Source: Curtobacterium pusillum
GTDB taxonomy: Bacteria > Actinomycetota > Actinomycetes > Actinomycetales > Microbacteriaceae
DNA: 64,000 bases
Assembly (NCBI RefSeq): GCF_007673235.1
Contig: NZ_VDZH01000004.1
Location: 62,001-126,000, forward strand
Reading direction: 5' to 3'
The translations under genes were made by a program, and so were the position numbers. Below are positions 1-8,384 of the stretch, in pieces (the stretch's first letter is position 1; every line of letters starts with the position of its first letter). The notes below the pieces were generated by a model. The model ran no database searches and was not told the origin of the DNA. It saw only the letters and a program-made list of their open reading frames with translations.

Positions 1-256
1 TTTTGTCCGTTCAGATGACGGTCCGCACTCGGCGGCGGGCCGTGGCGCCGCTCGGACCAGACGGCCGGTGTGTCCCGGAACCCTAGGCGCTGTCGAGGGC
101 ACGGTAACACCGGTCGGGCGGCGAGCGCCAACCTGTCCGGACAGGTGCGGGTGCCGGTTCACCGGGCGTTCGTCGGAGGGGTGCCGGGCCGAACGCCCGC
201 CGTCACGCGGCCCCGATGGTCTGGCGGCTCGTCCGACCTCGAGAAAGGCCTCGACC

Positions 257-1777
257 TTGCGCACCAGAACGACCATCCCCCTCGCCGTCGCGGCGGTCAC
301 CGTCGCCGCGACCGCCCTCGTCGGCGGCACCGCCGTCGCCGCGGCACCCGCTCCGGCCACACCCTCCGCGGCCGCGGCCGCCAGCACCGAGCACGTCGTC
401 GTGATCGGCATCGACGGCGCGCTCCTCGACCGCATCGCCGCGGCCGACGCCCCGAACCTCGACGCGATGATCGCGTCCGGCTACTCGTCGAAGACCTCGC
501 TGTACGCCTCCCCGATGGCGCCGACCCTGTCGGGCCCGGGTTGGGCGACGAACCTCACCGGTGTCTGGCCGGACAAGCACCGGGTGCTCAGCAACACCTG
601 GGGCACCACGACCGGGCTCGACCGGTACCCCGACTTCCTCACCCGGCTCGAGCGGGCGAACAGTGCCCTGACGACCTACGCGGACGCCAGCTGGAACCCC
701 ATCGTCGACGGCTCCGTCGGCACTCCGCTCGTCCAGACCGTCGACCAGCGGTACGCCGCGTCGAGCGACGCCGACGCCGCGGCGAACGCCGTCTCGACCC
801 TGCGGACGACCGGGCCGAACGCGTCCTTCGTGCACTTCGACGACGTCGACCACGCCGGTCACTCGTACGGCGCCGCGTCGCAGCAGTACCTCGACGCGAT
901 CGCCGAGGTCGACGGCTACGTCGGGCAGCTCCGCGCCGCCGTGCAGTCCCGTCCCACGTACTCGTCCGAACGTTGGTCGTTCATCGTGACCGCCGACCAC
1001 GGGCACACCGACGCAGGCGGTCACGGCGGCAGCACCCCGGCGGAGCGGTCGGCGTTCATCCTGAAGACCGGCCCCGGCATCGCGAAGCAGACCCCGGCGA
1101 TCCGGCCGAAGAACGTGGACATCGCGGCCGACGTCCTCGCGACGTTCGGGGTCGCACGACCGGCGGACCTCGACGGACGTCCGCTGGCGACGGTCTCGAC
1201 CGACCCGTTCGACACCATGGTCGGTGCGCTGCGACCCCGCGTCGACGAGACCGGCATCCCCGCCGGGACCCTCGGGTGGACGCACAGCATGCCGTCCGGG
1301 TGGAGCGTCGACAACACCGGCATGGGCACGGGCGGCGTGACGGAGTGGGCGGGCTGGAGCCTGACCACCGACGAGTTCTGGACGCAGTCCCAGCGCGACC
1401 AGTCCCGCGAGACCAACGTCCGCGAACGCGGGGTCTTCGCCGTCGCGGACTCGGACGAGTGGGCGGACAAGACCCACACGGGGACGTTCGACTCGCGCAT
1501 CACGTCGCAGCCGTACTCGGTGGCCGGCAAGACCTCGGCGACGGTGTCGTTCGGCAACCACTACCGGCAGGACGGCACGCAGCGGGCCACCGTGCTCGTC
1601 TCGTTCGACGGCGGTGCCTTCCGGCAGGTCGCCTCGTACGCGTCGGACCACATCGCGCAGACCGCCTCGGTGCCGGTGACCGTCCCCGCCGGCGCGAAGC
1701 AGGTCCGGGTGCAGTGGGCCCTGACGGACGCCGACAACGCCTGGTACTGGGCGATCGACGACCCGCAGGTGCGCTGA
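257..1777 (+). CDS. Secreted alkaline-phosphatase-superfamily phosphodiesterase
   Basis: Likely a secreted type I phosphodiesterase/nucleotide pyrophosphatase of 506 residues. I chose the TTG start at 257 because GAGAAAGG lies 8 bases upstream and the protein then opens with a typical export signal (residues 1-30, Arg/Thr then a hydrophobic Ala/Val stretch). Metal and catalytic motifs fit the family: VVVIGIDG (Asp near 53), a Thr near 90 in the nucleophile segment before GVWPDKH, DVDHAGHSYG near 198, and TADHGH near 245 followed by GGHGG. The last 170 residues or so are extra to the catalytic domain, rich in Trp, Gly and Ser, and look like a beta-sandwich, possibly a binding domain. Substrate is not predictable. 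An in-frame ORF runs upstream to 68, but it would bury the signal peptide. Confidence 0.82.
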   Translation: MRTRTTIPLAVAAVTVAATALVGGTAVAAAPAPATPSAAAAASTEHVVVIGIDGALLDRIAAADAPNLDAMIASGYSSKTSLYASPMAPTLSGPGWATNLTGVWPDKHRVLSNTWGTTTGLDRYPDFLTRLERANSALTTYADASWNPIVDGSVGTPLVQTVDQRYAASSDADAAANAVSTLRTTGPNASFVHFDDVDHAGHSYGAASQQYLDAIAEVDGYVGQLRAAVQSRPTYSSERWSFIVTADHGHTDAGGHGGSTPAERSAFILKTGPGIAKQTPAIRPKNVDIAADVLATFGVARPADLDGRPLATVSTDPFDTMVGALRPRVDETGIPAGTLGWTHSMPSGWSVDNTGMGTGGVTEWAGWSLTTDEFWTQSQRDQSRETNVRERGVFAVADSDEWADKTHTGTFDSRITSQPYSVAGKTSATVSFGNHYRQDGTQRATVLVSFDGGAFRQVASYASDHIAQTASVPVTVPAGAKQVRVQWALTDADNAWYWAIDDPQVR

Positions 1778-1839
1778 CACGTCGGCCGGCCGGTGGCGTA
1801 CCCTCAACGCCACCGACCGGCCCGACGAAGGAGTCAGCG

Positions 1840-2463
1840 ATGCCCGCACGGTTCGTGTACTGGATGAACATCTCGCTCGACGGCTTCATCGAAGCCCGGG
1901 CCGGGGACCACCACGACCTCGGCGGCCCGGACTGGATCCGCATCGACGAGCAGCTCCACCGCTTCTTCAACGAGCGAGCGAAGGCGATGACGATGGGCGT
2001 CGAGGGTCGCGTGATCCACGACATGATGAACCCGTTCTGGCCCGACGCCCGGACCGACGAGTCGCTGCCCGACTACCTCCGCGAGTACGGCGAGATCTGG
2101 ACCGAGCAGCCGAAGGTCCTCGTCTCACGCTCCCGGACGGCCGCCGACCACAACACGACGATCTACGGCGACGACGCGATCGCCCGGCTCGCCGAGCTGC
2201 GCCAGGAGTCCGAGGGCGACATCGGCGTCGGCGGCGCGGACGTCGCCACGCAGCTGCTCGCCGCCGGGCTCCTCGACGAGCTCCTGCTCTTCACGCACCC
2301 GGCCGTCCTCGGCGCCGGCCGGCCGCTGTTCGACTCCCCCGCCGACGCGATCCGGGAGCCGCTGCAGCTCGAGCTGCTGGAGCAGCGCCGCTTCGACAAC
2401 GGCGTGACGATGCACCGCTACGAGATCCTGCGGAACGCGGGGCGGCGCGCTGACCTCGAGTGA
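1840..2463 (+). CDS. Dihydrofolate reductase/RibD C-terminal family protein
   Basis: A 207-residue cytoplasmic protein of the RibD C-terminal (bacterial bifunctional deaminase-reductase) family, so probably an NADPH-dependent reductase of unknown substrate. The N-terminus VYWMNISLDGFIEA and the later GDIGVGGADVATQLL and TMHRYE segments are characteristic of these stand-alone proteins, which often lie near stress genes. The ATG at 1840 has GAAGGAG just upstream. A -10-like TACCCT lies about 35 bases before the start, 60 bases past the phosphodiesterase stop, so the gene probably has its own promoter. It is convergent with the ABC permease, with two hairpins between them. It is not the biosynthetic DHFR, which is at 57854. 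Confidence 0.8.
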   Translation: MPARFVYWMNISLDGFIEARAGDHHDLGGPDWIRIDEQLHRFFNERAKAMTMGVEGRVIHDMMNPFWPDARTDESLPDYLREYGEIWTEQPKVLVSRSRTAADHNTTIYGDDAIARLAELRQESEGDIGVGGADVATQLLAAGLLDELLLFTHPAVLGAGRPLFDSPADAIREPLQLELLEQRRFDNGVTMHRYEILRNAGRRADLE

Positions 2464-2508
2464 GCAGCGATCGTCGAGTGCCGACGGGCGACCCGACGAT
2501 TGCTGCTC
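2462..2508. terminator. Hairpin of the GAGCAG-ATCGTCG family
   Basis: Arms of 18 bases at 2462-2479 and 2491-2508 pair with two mismatches around an 11-base loop. The left arm begins inside the stop codon of the RibD-like gene. Essentially the same arms recur after lexA at 38793. There is no U-tract, so its role as a terminator is inferred from position. Confidence 0.55.
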
Positions 2509-2535
2509 CGTCGACAACGCGCGACCCGTGACGGA

Positions 2536-2571
2536 CTGGAGGCACGGTGCCAGCTGGCACCGCGCCTCCAG
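2536..2571. terminator. GGAGGC...GCCTCC hairpin between convergent genes
   Basis: Arms 2536-2552 and 2555-2571 pair almost perfectly (one mismatch) around a two-base loop, between the RibD-like gene and the convergent ABC permease. It belongs to a family of similar stems at gene ends in this window (7564, 12749, 33355, 41134, 54937, 60208). It probably acts as a bidirectional terminator or mRNA 3' end without a U-tract. Confidence 0.65.
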
Positions 2572-2588
2572 GAATGCAGACGGTCGCG

Positions 2589-3419
2589 TCAGACGTCGCG
2601 TCGGCGCGCGACCGTGAGGGCGAGCGCGCCCACCACCACGACCTCGGCCGCGAGGACGGCGAACCCGCCCCAGCCGTTCAGCACGACACCGTCCTGCTGC
2701 ACGCCCGTGTACGAGTACGTGTAGAGCTGCATCCCCGCCTGGTCGGGCAGGAACTTCGCGATGTCGAGCACCCACTGCTGTGCCATCAGGGTTCCGATCC
2801 CGGACAGCAGGATGGGCAGCACCAGGAGGATGCCGACCGTCACGGCGATGCCGCCGGCACTCGACCGCAGGAGCAGCCCGATGCCGTACGCCAGCAGTGC
2901 GAGGAGCGTCACGTACACCGAGGAACCGAGGATCGGCAGGAACACCGACGGGTCACTGACCACGATCTCGGCGCCCTTGGCCGACTGCAGCGCAGCGGAC
3001 AGGAGCACGCCGATCCACGTGGAGACGACGCTCACGACGAACGTCGTCACCGCGAGCACGGTCGCCTTCGCCAGGACCACACCGGTCCGCCGCGGGTCGG
3101 CCGTGAACGTCGAGCGGACCTGACCGGTGCCGTACTCGCCGGTGATGATCAGGACGCCGAGGACACCGACCACGAGTGCGGTCAGGCTGACGCTCACCGT
3201 GTTGATGTTCACGAAGCCGCCGTACAGGGCGTCCTTCGGTTGGTCGGGGTCCGGCACGCCGACGGCATTGCCCAGCAGTGCCGCCATGCCGACGGTCACG
3301 ACGACGAGGATCGCGTAGCACCACCACGTGGAGCGGATGCTGCGGAGCTTGATCCACTCGCTGCGGAGCAGACGACCGAACCCGAGGCGGACGGTGTCCG
3401 GCATGGTCGTGGCGGTCAT
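2589..3419 (-). CDS. ABC transporter permease (ABC-2 type)
   Basis: Membrane subunit (276 residues) of an ABC-2 exporter. It opens with a cytoplasmic stretch containing the SEWIKLRSIRSTWW motif typical of these permeases, then about six hydrophobic segments separated by short loops, ending in a basic tail. Its start overlaps the stop of the ATPase gene by four bases, so the two are translationally coupled and should form one transporter. The substrate is unknown; the family includes drug, lantibiotic and lipid exporters. Confidence 0.85.
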   Translation of the reverse strand: MTATTMPDTVRLGFGRLLRSEWIKLRSIRSTWWCYAILVVVTVGMAALLGNAVGVPDPDQPKDALYGGFVNINTVSVSLTALVVGVLGVLIITGEYGTGQVRSTFTADPRRTGVVLAKATVLAVTTFVVSVVSTWIGVLLSAALQSAKGAEIVVSDPSVFLPILGSSVYVTLLALLAYGIGLLLRSSAGGIAVTVGILLVLPILLSGIGTLMAQQWVLDIAKFLPDQAGMQLYTYSYTGVQQDGVVLNGWGGFAVLAAEVVVVGALALTVARRRDV

Positions 3420-4336
3420 CGGGTGCCCTCCGATCGGTACTCGACGTCGTCACGGGTGAGTGCCATGTAGGCCTCCTCGAGGCTGGCGCCCTGCGGGGTG
3501 AGCTCGTGCAGCGGGACGCCGACCTGCGCGGCGATGTTCCCGACCGTCACGGCGTCCGGTCCGACGACCAGGAAGGTGCCGTCCTCACGTGGGGTGATCG
3601 ACGCGTTCGGGCCGATCGCCTGGAACAACTGGTCCGGCGCGGGCGTCCGGACGACGACACGACTGCCGCCGCCGTTCGCCGCGCCACCGGCCACGAACTC
3701 CTGGATGGGGGCGTCCGCGAGCACTCGTCCGCGGCCGAGCACGACGACGCGGTCCGCCGTCTGCGCCATCTCGCTCATGAGGTGGCTCGACAGGAAGACG
3801 GTGCGGCCGTCGGCTGCCATCCGCCGGGCGAGTTGCCGGACCCAGAGCACGCCGTCCGGGTCGAGGCCGTTGACCGGCTCGTCGAGGATGAGGGTCTTCG
3901 GGTCGCCGAGGAGTGCCGCCGCGATGCCGAGCCGCTGCCCCATGCCGAGGGAGAACCCGCCGACGCGCTTCTTGGCGACCGACTCCAGGCCGGTCATGTC
4001 GATGACCTCGTGGACGCGGGACTTCGGGATGCCGTGCGTCGCCGCGAGGGACAGCAGGTGGTTGTAGGCGCTCCGACCCTGGTGCACCGCCTTCGCCTCG
4101 AGCAGCGCGCCGACCTGCCGGAGCGGGTCGCGGAAGGTCCGGTACGGCTGACCGTTCACCGTCGCCCGTCCCGCGGTGGGGCGGTCGAGCCCCATGATCA
4201 TGCGCATCGTGGTGGACTTCCCGGCGCCGTTCGGGCCCAGGAAGCCGGTCACGCTGCCCGGCCGCACGACGAACGAGACGTCGTCGACGGCGGTCTTCGG
4301 ACCGTACTGTTTGGTGAGGTGCTCGACTTCGATCAC
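3416..4336 (-). CDS. ABC transporter ATP-binding protein
   Basis: ATPase partner of the permease at 2589 (306 residues). It shows Walker A GPNGAGKS, a signature region LGMGQRLGIAAAL, Walker B LILDEPVNGLDPDG and the switch-region SSHLMSE, all typical of drug-type (CcmA/NatA-like) exporters. The C-terminal 90 residues form the accessory domain usual in this class. I prefer GTG at 4336: a -10 hexamer TAGCGT (complement of 4344-4349) ends 7 bases before it, the spacing of a leaderless mRNA. The alternative GTG at 4345 overlaps that hexamer. No regulator gene is adjacent. Confidence 0.85.
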   Translation of the reverse strand: MIEVEHLTKQYGPKTAVDDVSFVVRPGSVTGFLGPNGAGKSTTMRMIMGLDRPTAGRATVNGQPYRTFRDPLRQVGALLEAKAVHQGRSAYNHLLSLAATHGIPKSRVHEVIDMTGLESVAKKRVGGFSLGMGQRLGIAAALLGDPKTLILDEPVNGLDPDGVLWVRQLARRMAADGRTVFLSSHLMSEMAQTADRVVVLGRGRVLADAPIQEFVAGGAANGGGSRVVVRTPAPDQLFQAIGPNASITPREDGTFLVVGPDAVTVGNIAAQVGVPLHELTPQGASLEEAYMALTRDDVEYRSEGTR

Positions 4337-4429
4337 GGCGGCCACGCTACGGGAGCGGCCCCGCCGACCGCGTCCGCCCTGAGGGGGAGATGCCGTGCAC
4401 CCCGCGACGGACCCGGACCGTGCGGCCCG

Positions 4430-5065
4430 TCAGCCGCCCGCGCCCGAGGCGATCACGGCACGGAGGCCCGACCAGTCCGCACGGTGGTCGGGGTCGATCT
4501 CCGAGCGGCAGCGTCCCGCGAACTCGGCGGCCCGGAGCGCCAGCTCGGGTCCGAGCGGTCCGGCGAGCAGCGCACTGGCCTCCGACGCCCGGGCGTCCAG
4601 CGGCGATCCGGACCGGTGGTGGTCCGTCCCGGTCGCGCGGTCGACCGCGATCATCACGTCGACGAGGGCCGTCCGGACGATGCCGAGCACCAGGTGCATC
4701 CCGATCAGGTCGTTCCCGCGGCCGAACCGGACCGCGGCGAGCGCGGCGTCGAACCGCACGGAGGCGTCCACCGGGGATGCCGGCAGCCGGACGCGCTCCC
4801 CCTGCACGGTCAGGTCGACCCGCCGCCCGTCGACGAGCACGAGCCGGACGGTCTGCGTGGCTCCGTCCTGGTGCTCCTGCCACGCCCACGGTGTGCCGCC
4901 GAGGAGCGTCTCGGCGTCGACGTCCGCCGTGAGGGTGAGCGCGACGTCCACGTCGCTCCAGCCGTCGAGCGTGCCGGGCTCGGTCACCGAACCGTACGGC
5001 TCGACGGTGCTGCCGGCGGGTGCCCGTGTGCGGATCCCCTCGAGGAGGTCGGTCTGCCACGTCAT
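4430..5065 (-). CDS. Nucleotidyltransferase domain protein
   Basis: A 211-residue protein with a polymerase-beta-type nucleotidyltransferase motif, YGSVTEPGTLDGWSDVDVAL, near residues 23-42. The Gly-Ser and the two Asp residues match the metal site of this fold, and a third acidic position lies in RRVDLTV further on. The family includes aminoglycoside adenylyltransferases and other small-molecule or tRNA-modifying enzymes, and the target here cannot be told. ATG at 5065 is preferred over an upstream in-frame start because TACGCT (complement of 5072-5077) ends 6 bases before it, suggesting a leaderless transcript. It is divergent from arr, so a resistance role is possible but unproven. Confidence 0.68.
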   Translation of the reverse strand: MTWQTDLLEGIRTRAPAGSTVEPYGSVTEPGTLDGWSDVDVALTLTADVDAETLLGGTPWAWQEHQDGATQTVRLVLVDGRRVDLTVQGERVRLPASPVDASVRFDAALAAVRFGRGNDLIGMHLVLGIVRTALVDVMIAVDRATGTDHHRSGSPLDARASEASALLAGPLGPELALRAAEFAGRCRSEIDPDHRADWSGLRAVIASGAGG

Positions 5066-5136
5066 GCGGGCAGCGTACGGGTGTGGGAGCGTGGACGGCA
5101 CGCCGTCCGGGCGATCGGCAGCGCTACCCTGGCGCC

Positions 5137-5547
5137 GTGAGTGACGCACTGGACGACGGTCCCTTCTTCCACGGGACGAAGGCGGACCTCGGCGTGGGCG
5201 ACCTGCTGACCGCCGGGTTCCGCTCGAACTACCGGCCCGAGGTCGTGATGAACCACGTGTACTTCACCGCTCTCCGTGACGGTGCGGGGCTCGCCGCCGA
5301 GCTCGCAGCGGGCGACGGGCTCCCCCGCGTCTACGAGGTCGAGCCGACCGGCGCGTACGAGGACGACCCGAACGTCACCGACAAGAAGTTCCCCGGCAAC
5401 CCGACGCGCTCCTACCGCAGCGCCGAGCCGCTGCGGGTCGTCGCCGAGGTGCTCGACTGGCCACGACTGACGCCAGAGGCACTGCAGGCGTGGAGGGACC
5501 GGCTGGCCGCCCTCCGTGCGGACGAGCGGGGCGAGATCATCAACTGA
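5137..5547 (+). CDS. arr: Rifampicin ADP-ribosyltransferase (Arr family)
   Basis: A 136-residue protein matching the small Arr enzymes, which inactivate rifamycins by transferring ADP-ribose from NAD to the C23 hydroxyl. The catalytic triad is recognisable by family spacing: His12 in FFHGTKADL, Tyr42 in NHVYFTA and Asp77 in YEDDPNV. The fold-specific TDKKFPGNPTRSYRS segment follows. Length matches the usual 135-145 residues. The start is GTG with no ribosome binding site; TACCCT at 5125-5130 ends 6 bases earlier, so translation is probably leaderless. It is a common intrinsic gene of environmental actinobacteria, so it need not be recently acquired. Confidence 0.9.
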   Translation: MSDALDDGPFFHGTKADLGVGDLLTAGFRSNYRPEVVMNHVYFTALRDGAGLAAELAAGDGLPRVYEVEPTGAYEDDPNVTDKKFPGNPTRSYRSAEPLRVVAEVLDWPRLTPEALQAWRDRLAALRADERGEIIN

Positions 5548-5562
5548 GGACGGCGACGCCGG

Positions 5563-6324
5563 TCACTTCACGTAGTCGTACGTGGTGAACCAGTCGATGT
5601 GGAGGTGCCCCCACTTCCCCCAGTCGCCGACCTGGAACATGTAGCGGTGTCCGGTCGTCGGCACGTCCTTCGTGATGGTCTTGATGACCTTGCCGTCGAG
5701 TTGGTAGGTGACCGACTTCCCGGGGATCCACTCGATCGAGTAGGTGTGCCACGCACGCCACGAGACGCCCGTCCAGTGCTCGGTGGTGTTGACCTCGTTG
5801 CCGGGGATCATCGAGTGCTGGAACACCATGGGCGACGCCTCGAAGTTGCCCTCGGGGTAGTCGATCTCACCGTCCGCCCACCGGTTGGAGTTCGGCCAGA
5901 GCATGAAGGCCGCACCGTTCCCGTCGCCGCCGACCGCCCGGGCCCGGACGGTGAACTTCCCGCCGACGTGCGTCCACGCGTCCTTCGCCGTGCCGAACGT
6001 GCCCGCGGCGCCCTTCTTGCCGTCGAGCAGCACGTCCATCACGCCGTCGTGCGCGCTGATCTGCGTGCCGGAGTAGTACATGCCGCCGGTGCCGTCCGGG
6101 TAGGGCTGCCAGTTCTTCGCGTACGTCTTCGCGAACTTCCCGTTCGCTGCGGGAGCCTTCGTCGAGAAGTTCTCGACGACGCGTTGCTTGAACTTCCCGA
6201 TGTTCCCGATCGGCGGCCCGGAGGCTGCCTCGGCCGTGGAGCCCTGCCCCATCGGTACGGCGATGATCATGGCGCTGAGGAGGACGGCCGCGACCGTCAC
6301 CCGCACCGTCGAGCGCTGCTGCAT
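5563..6324 (-). CDS. Secreted glycoside hydrolase family 16-like protein (copy 1)
   Basis: A 253-residue protein with an N-terminal signal peptide (cleavage probably after AEA near residue 33) and a concanavalin-like beta-sandwich. The GH16 signature ExDxxE is present as EIDYPE, with Glu153 as candidate nucleophile, Asp155 as helper and Glu158 as acid/base. Trp- and Gly-rich strands around it (WTHVGGKF, GAAFMLWP, WHTYSIEW) also fit beta-glucanase or related enzymes acting on extracellular polysaccharide. It is a close tandem paralogue of the next gene upstream (6524). The ribosome binding site GGGAG lies 9 bases before the ATG, in a leader almost identical to that of the paralogue. The glucan attacked is unknown. 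Confidence 0.82.
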   Translation of the reverse strand: MQQRSTVRVTVAAVLLSAMIIAVPMGQGSTAEAASGPPIGNIGKFKQRVVENFSTKAPAANGKFAKTYAKNWQPYPDGTGGMYYSGTQISAHDGVMDVLLDGKKGAAGTFGTAKDAWTHVGGKFTVRARAVGGDGNGAAFMLWPNSNRWADGEIDYPEGNFEASPMVFQHSMIPGNEVNTTEHWTGVSWRAWHTYSIEWIPGKSVTYQLDGKVIKTITKDVPTTGHRYMFQVGDWGKWGHLHIDWFTTYDYVK

Positions 6325-6523
6325 GCGCTGTCACTCCCTCGGTGACCTGCGGCGCCCGTCCCGAGGCGCCGGAACGGCCGGGTGTCGGCCGTTCGCCGTG
6401 AACGCTAATCGGCGCGGGGACGCGGATCCGGGCTGCTCCGTCCCCAGTACGAGGGTGCGACGGTACCCAGTCCGAGGGTGTGCGGGGCGGTCTGTCCCCC
6501 GCCCCTCCGGCCGGCCGCGGAGC

Positions 6524-7282
6524 TCAGCCGACGTAGTCGTAGGTGCTGACCCAGTCGATGTAGAGGTGTCCGGCGGCGCCCCAGTTCCCGACCTGGAACA
6601 TGTACCGGTGCGCCGTCCTCGGGACGTCCTTCGTGACGGTCATGATCGTCCGGCCGTCGACCGAGTACGACACCGACCTCCCGGGGATCCACTCCACCGA
6701 GTACGTGTGCCAGTCCCGCCAGGAGACCCCCGTCGAGGCGTTCGTCGTGTTGACCTCCTGGCCGGGGGTCATCGAGTGCTGGAACGCCATGGGTGTGGCG
6801 TCGAAGTTGCCCTCGGGGAAGTCGATCTCTCCGTCGGACCACGTGTTCGACGTCGGCCACACCATGAACGCCGCGCCGTTCCCGTTGCCCCCGGTCGCCT
6901 TGGCACGGACGGAGAACTTGCCGCCGATGTGCGTCCACGCGCCGGTCGGCGTCCCGAAGGTCCCGGCCGCCCCGTGCTCGCCGTCGAGCCGGACGTCCAT
7001 CAGGCCGCCGTGCCCGGAGACCTGCGACCCGGAGGAGTACATGCCCCCGGCGCCGTCCGGGTACGGCTGCCAGGACTTCGCGTAGATCTTCGCGAAGGGT
7101 CCGTTCGCTGCGGCCGCGGTGCTGAAGTCCTCGACGAACCGCTGCTGGAACTTCCCGACGTTCCCGATCGGCGCCGGGGTCCCTGCGGACGCGGCGCTAC
7201 CACCCCCGAGGGGGCCGGCGATGAGTGTCACTCCGAGGATCGCTCCTGCGAGTGCTGCCCGTTTCGTGGCGCGCTGGATCAT
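6524..7282 (-). CDS. Secreted glycoside hydrolase family 16-like protein (copy 2)
   Basis: A 252-residue paralogue of the downstream gene at 5563, with similarity running the full length from SIGNAL-like N-terminus to the final TYDYVG. The catalytic motif is EIDFPE (Glu152, Asp154, Glu157). The signal peptide ends near residue 33. Both copies share the leader GGGAGTGACAG before the start codon, so the duplication included the ribosome binding region. They are 199 bases apart on the same strand and may be co-transcribed. An array of 19-base repeats lies 150-240 bases upstream of this start and could be a control region. Confidence 0.82.
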   Translation of the reverse strand: MIQRATKRAALAGAILGVTLIAGPLGGGSAASAGTPAPIGNVGKFQQRFVEDFSTAAAANGPFAKIYAKSWQPYPDGAGGMYSSGSQVSGHGGLMDVRLDGEHGAAGTFGTPTGAWTHIGGKFSVRAKATGGNGNGAAFMVWPTSNTWSDGEIDFPEGNFDATPMAFQHSMTPGQEVNTTNASTGVSWRDWHTYSVEWIPGRSVSYSVDGRTIMTVTKDVPRTAHRYMFQVGNWGAAGHLYIDWVSTYDYVG

Positions 7283-7435
7283 GATCTGTCACTCCCTGAC
7301 GTGACTGATGGCGTCGTTGGTGCGACGCCGGACGACCGGATCTCGGCCGCTCCGACGGGAACGGTAGCCGCCAGCCGGATCGCGCGCGCGGGGTTGACTT
7401 CGGGGCCCCGGCGTGGGTGCCCGGTCGCGGGGCCG

Positions 7436-7518
7436 AACCGCGCGTGGGGGGCCATTCCGCGCGTAGGAAGCCGTTCCGCGCGTAGGAAGCCGGATTTTCC
7501 AGCCTCCTATGCGCGATT
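7436..7518. repeat. Three 19-base direct repeats plus a degenerate inverted copy
   Basis: TTCCGCGCGTAGGAAGCCG occurs twice back to back at 7455-7473 and 7474-7492, preceded by a diverged copy at 7436-7454. A degenerate reverse-complement copy lies at about 7501-7518, so copy 3 and the inverted copy can pair into a hairpin. It lies upstream of the GH16 gene that starts at 7282 and may be an operator array. Confidence 0.6.
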
Positions 7519-7563
7519 CTGCCTTCCATGTCACGCGCGCTGGGAAGGAACGCGCGGACCACC

Positions 7564-7605
7564 GGCCTGGAGGCGCGGGGCGGGCTGGCACCGCGCCTCC
7601 AGGCC
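7564..7605. terminator. GGAGGC...GCCTCC hairpin after the TetR gene
   Basis: Perfect 15-base arms at 7564-7578 and 7591-7605 around a 12-base loop, 60 bases beyond the TetR stop. Same stem family as 2536 and 60208. No U-tract. Confidence 0.6.
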
Positions 7606-7665
7606 GTCAGGGGGTCGCGCCGGGCCGGTGGCCGCCCCGTGGCCGGTCCCCACGCGCCGCCCGCG

Positions 7666-8298
7666 TCAGACTGCTGCGCGGAGCGCAGCGCCCGCGACGC
7701 GCGCCGGCTCGGGCAAGCGCTCGTTCGTGGCCGATGCCCGGAACGAGTCGAGCGCGAGCGCGGCGAACCGCCGGGCTGCGACGAGCCGCTCCCCCGCGTC
7801 CTCGCCGCGGAGCCCCCGCGCAGCCAGCAGCACGAGCAGCAGGTCGTCGACGACGAAGTCCGACCGGAGCTGCCCCGTCGACTTCGCCCGGACCGCGAGC
7901 GCGGCCATCGCGTGCAGGAGCTCGGCGCGGTGCCGGGTGAGCCGGTCGGAAACCTGCCCCGCAGCGACGAGCGCGTCGACGAACCCCTGGTTGCGGGCGT
8001 TCAGCTCGACGGTCCGCTCGACGACGGTGCGCAGACCGTGCCAGGGGTCGGGGTGCGCGGCGCCCTCGAGGACGATGGCGCGGCACAGCTCGAGTTCGTC
8101 CTCGAAGGCCGCGTCGACGAGGTCCTGCCGGGTCGGGAACCGCCGGTAGAGCGTGGCGGGTCCGACCCCGGCGTGCCGAGCGACCTCACGCATCGTGACG
8201 TCGAGGCCGCGGGCGCCGAACAGGTCGCGGGCCGCCTGCAGCAGGCGGTCGCGGTTCTCCTGCGCGTCGGCACGGAGGTGAGACAGGTCGTCGGTCAT
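7666..8298 (-). CDS. TetR/AcrR family transcriptional regulator
   Basis: A 210-residue regulator with the N-terminal helix-turn-helix of the TetR family: MREVARHAGVGPATLYRRFPTRQDL. The C-terminal helical ligand domain is like that of many actinobacterial SMI-type repressors. ATG at 8298 follows GGGAG by four bases; an in-frame start further upstream (8346) would cover the operator. It is divergent from a quinone oxidoreductase and the 17-base palindrome at 8304-8320 lies between them, so it probably represses itself and that gene. Confidence 0.85.
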   Translation of the reverse strand: MTDDLSHLRADAQENRDRLLQAARDLFGARGLDVTMREVARHAGVGPATLYRRFPTRQDLVDAAFEDELELCRAIVLEGAAHPDPWHGLRTVVERTVELNARNQGFVDALVAAGQVSDRLTRHRAELLHAMAALAVRAKSTGQLRSDFVVDDLLLVLLAARGLRGEDAGERLVAARRFAALALDSFRASATNERLPEPARVAGAALRAAV

Positions 8299-8303
8299 CA
8301 CTC

Positions 8304-8320
8304 CCACTTTAGTCAAGTGG
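8304..8320. promoter_or_regulatory. Palindrome, candidate TetR operator
   Basis: CCACTT and AAGTGG arms with a 5-base spacer, 6 bases upstream of the TetR start and 15 bases before the -10-like TAGCGT (8335-8340) of the divergent oxidoreductase. Position and symmetry suit a TetR dimer blocking both promoters. Confidence 0.6.
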
Positions 8321-8384
8321 ACGCGGGCGTCCGTTAGCGTCGGCACCGTCCTGGTCAGACCCCCGGGACGTCGAAGGAGCAGTC

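Larger units (their letters stand above)
7283..7665. other. Gene-free stretch with repeats and a hairpin
   Basis: No coding region is supported here. It holds the likely promoter of the second GH16 gene, the 19-base repeats at 7436-7518 and the hairpin at 7564-7605 that follows the TetR gene. Short ORFs across it have no recognisable protein features. Confidence 0.6.

Noticed and set aside
68..256. Upstream extension of the phosphodiesterase ORF
   Set aside because: It would place about 60 charged residues ahead of the signal peptide; the TTG start with a ribosome binding site explains the gene better.
2500..3470. Plus-strand ORFs opposite the ABC permease
   Set aside because: They are compositional shadows; the minus-strand frame has membrane segments and a family motif.
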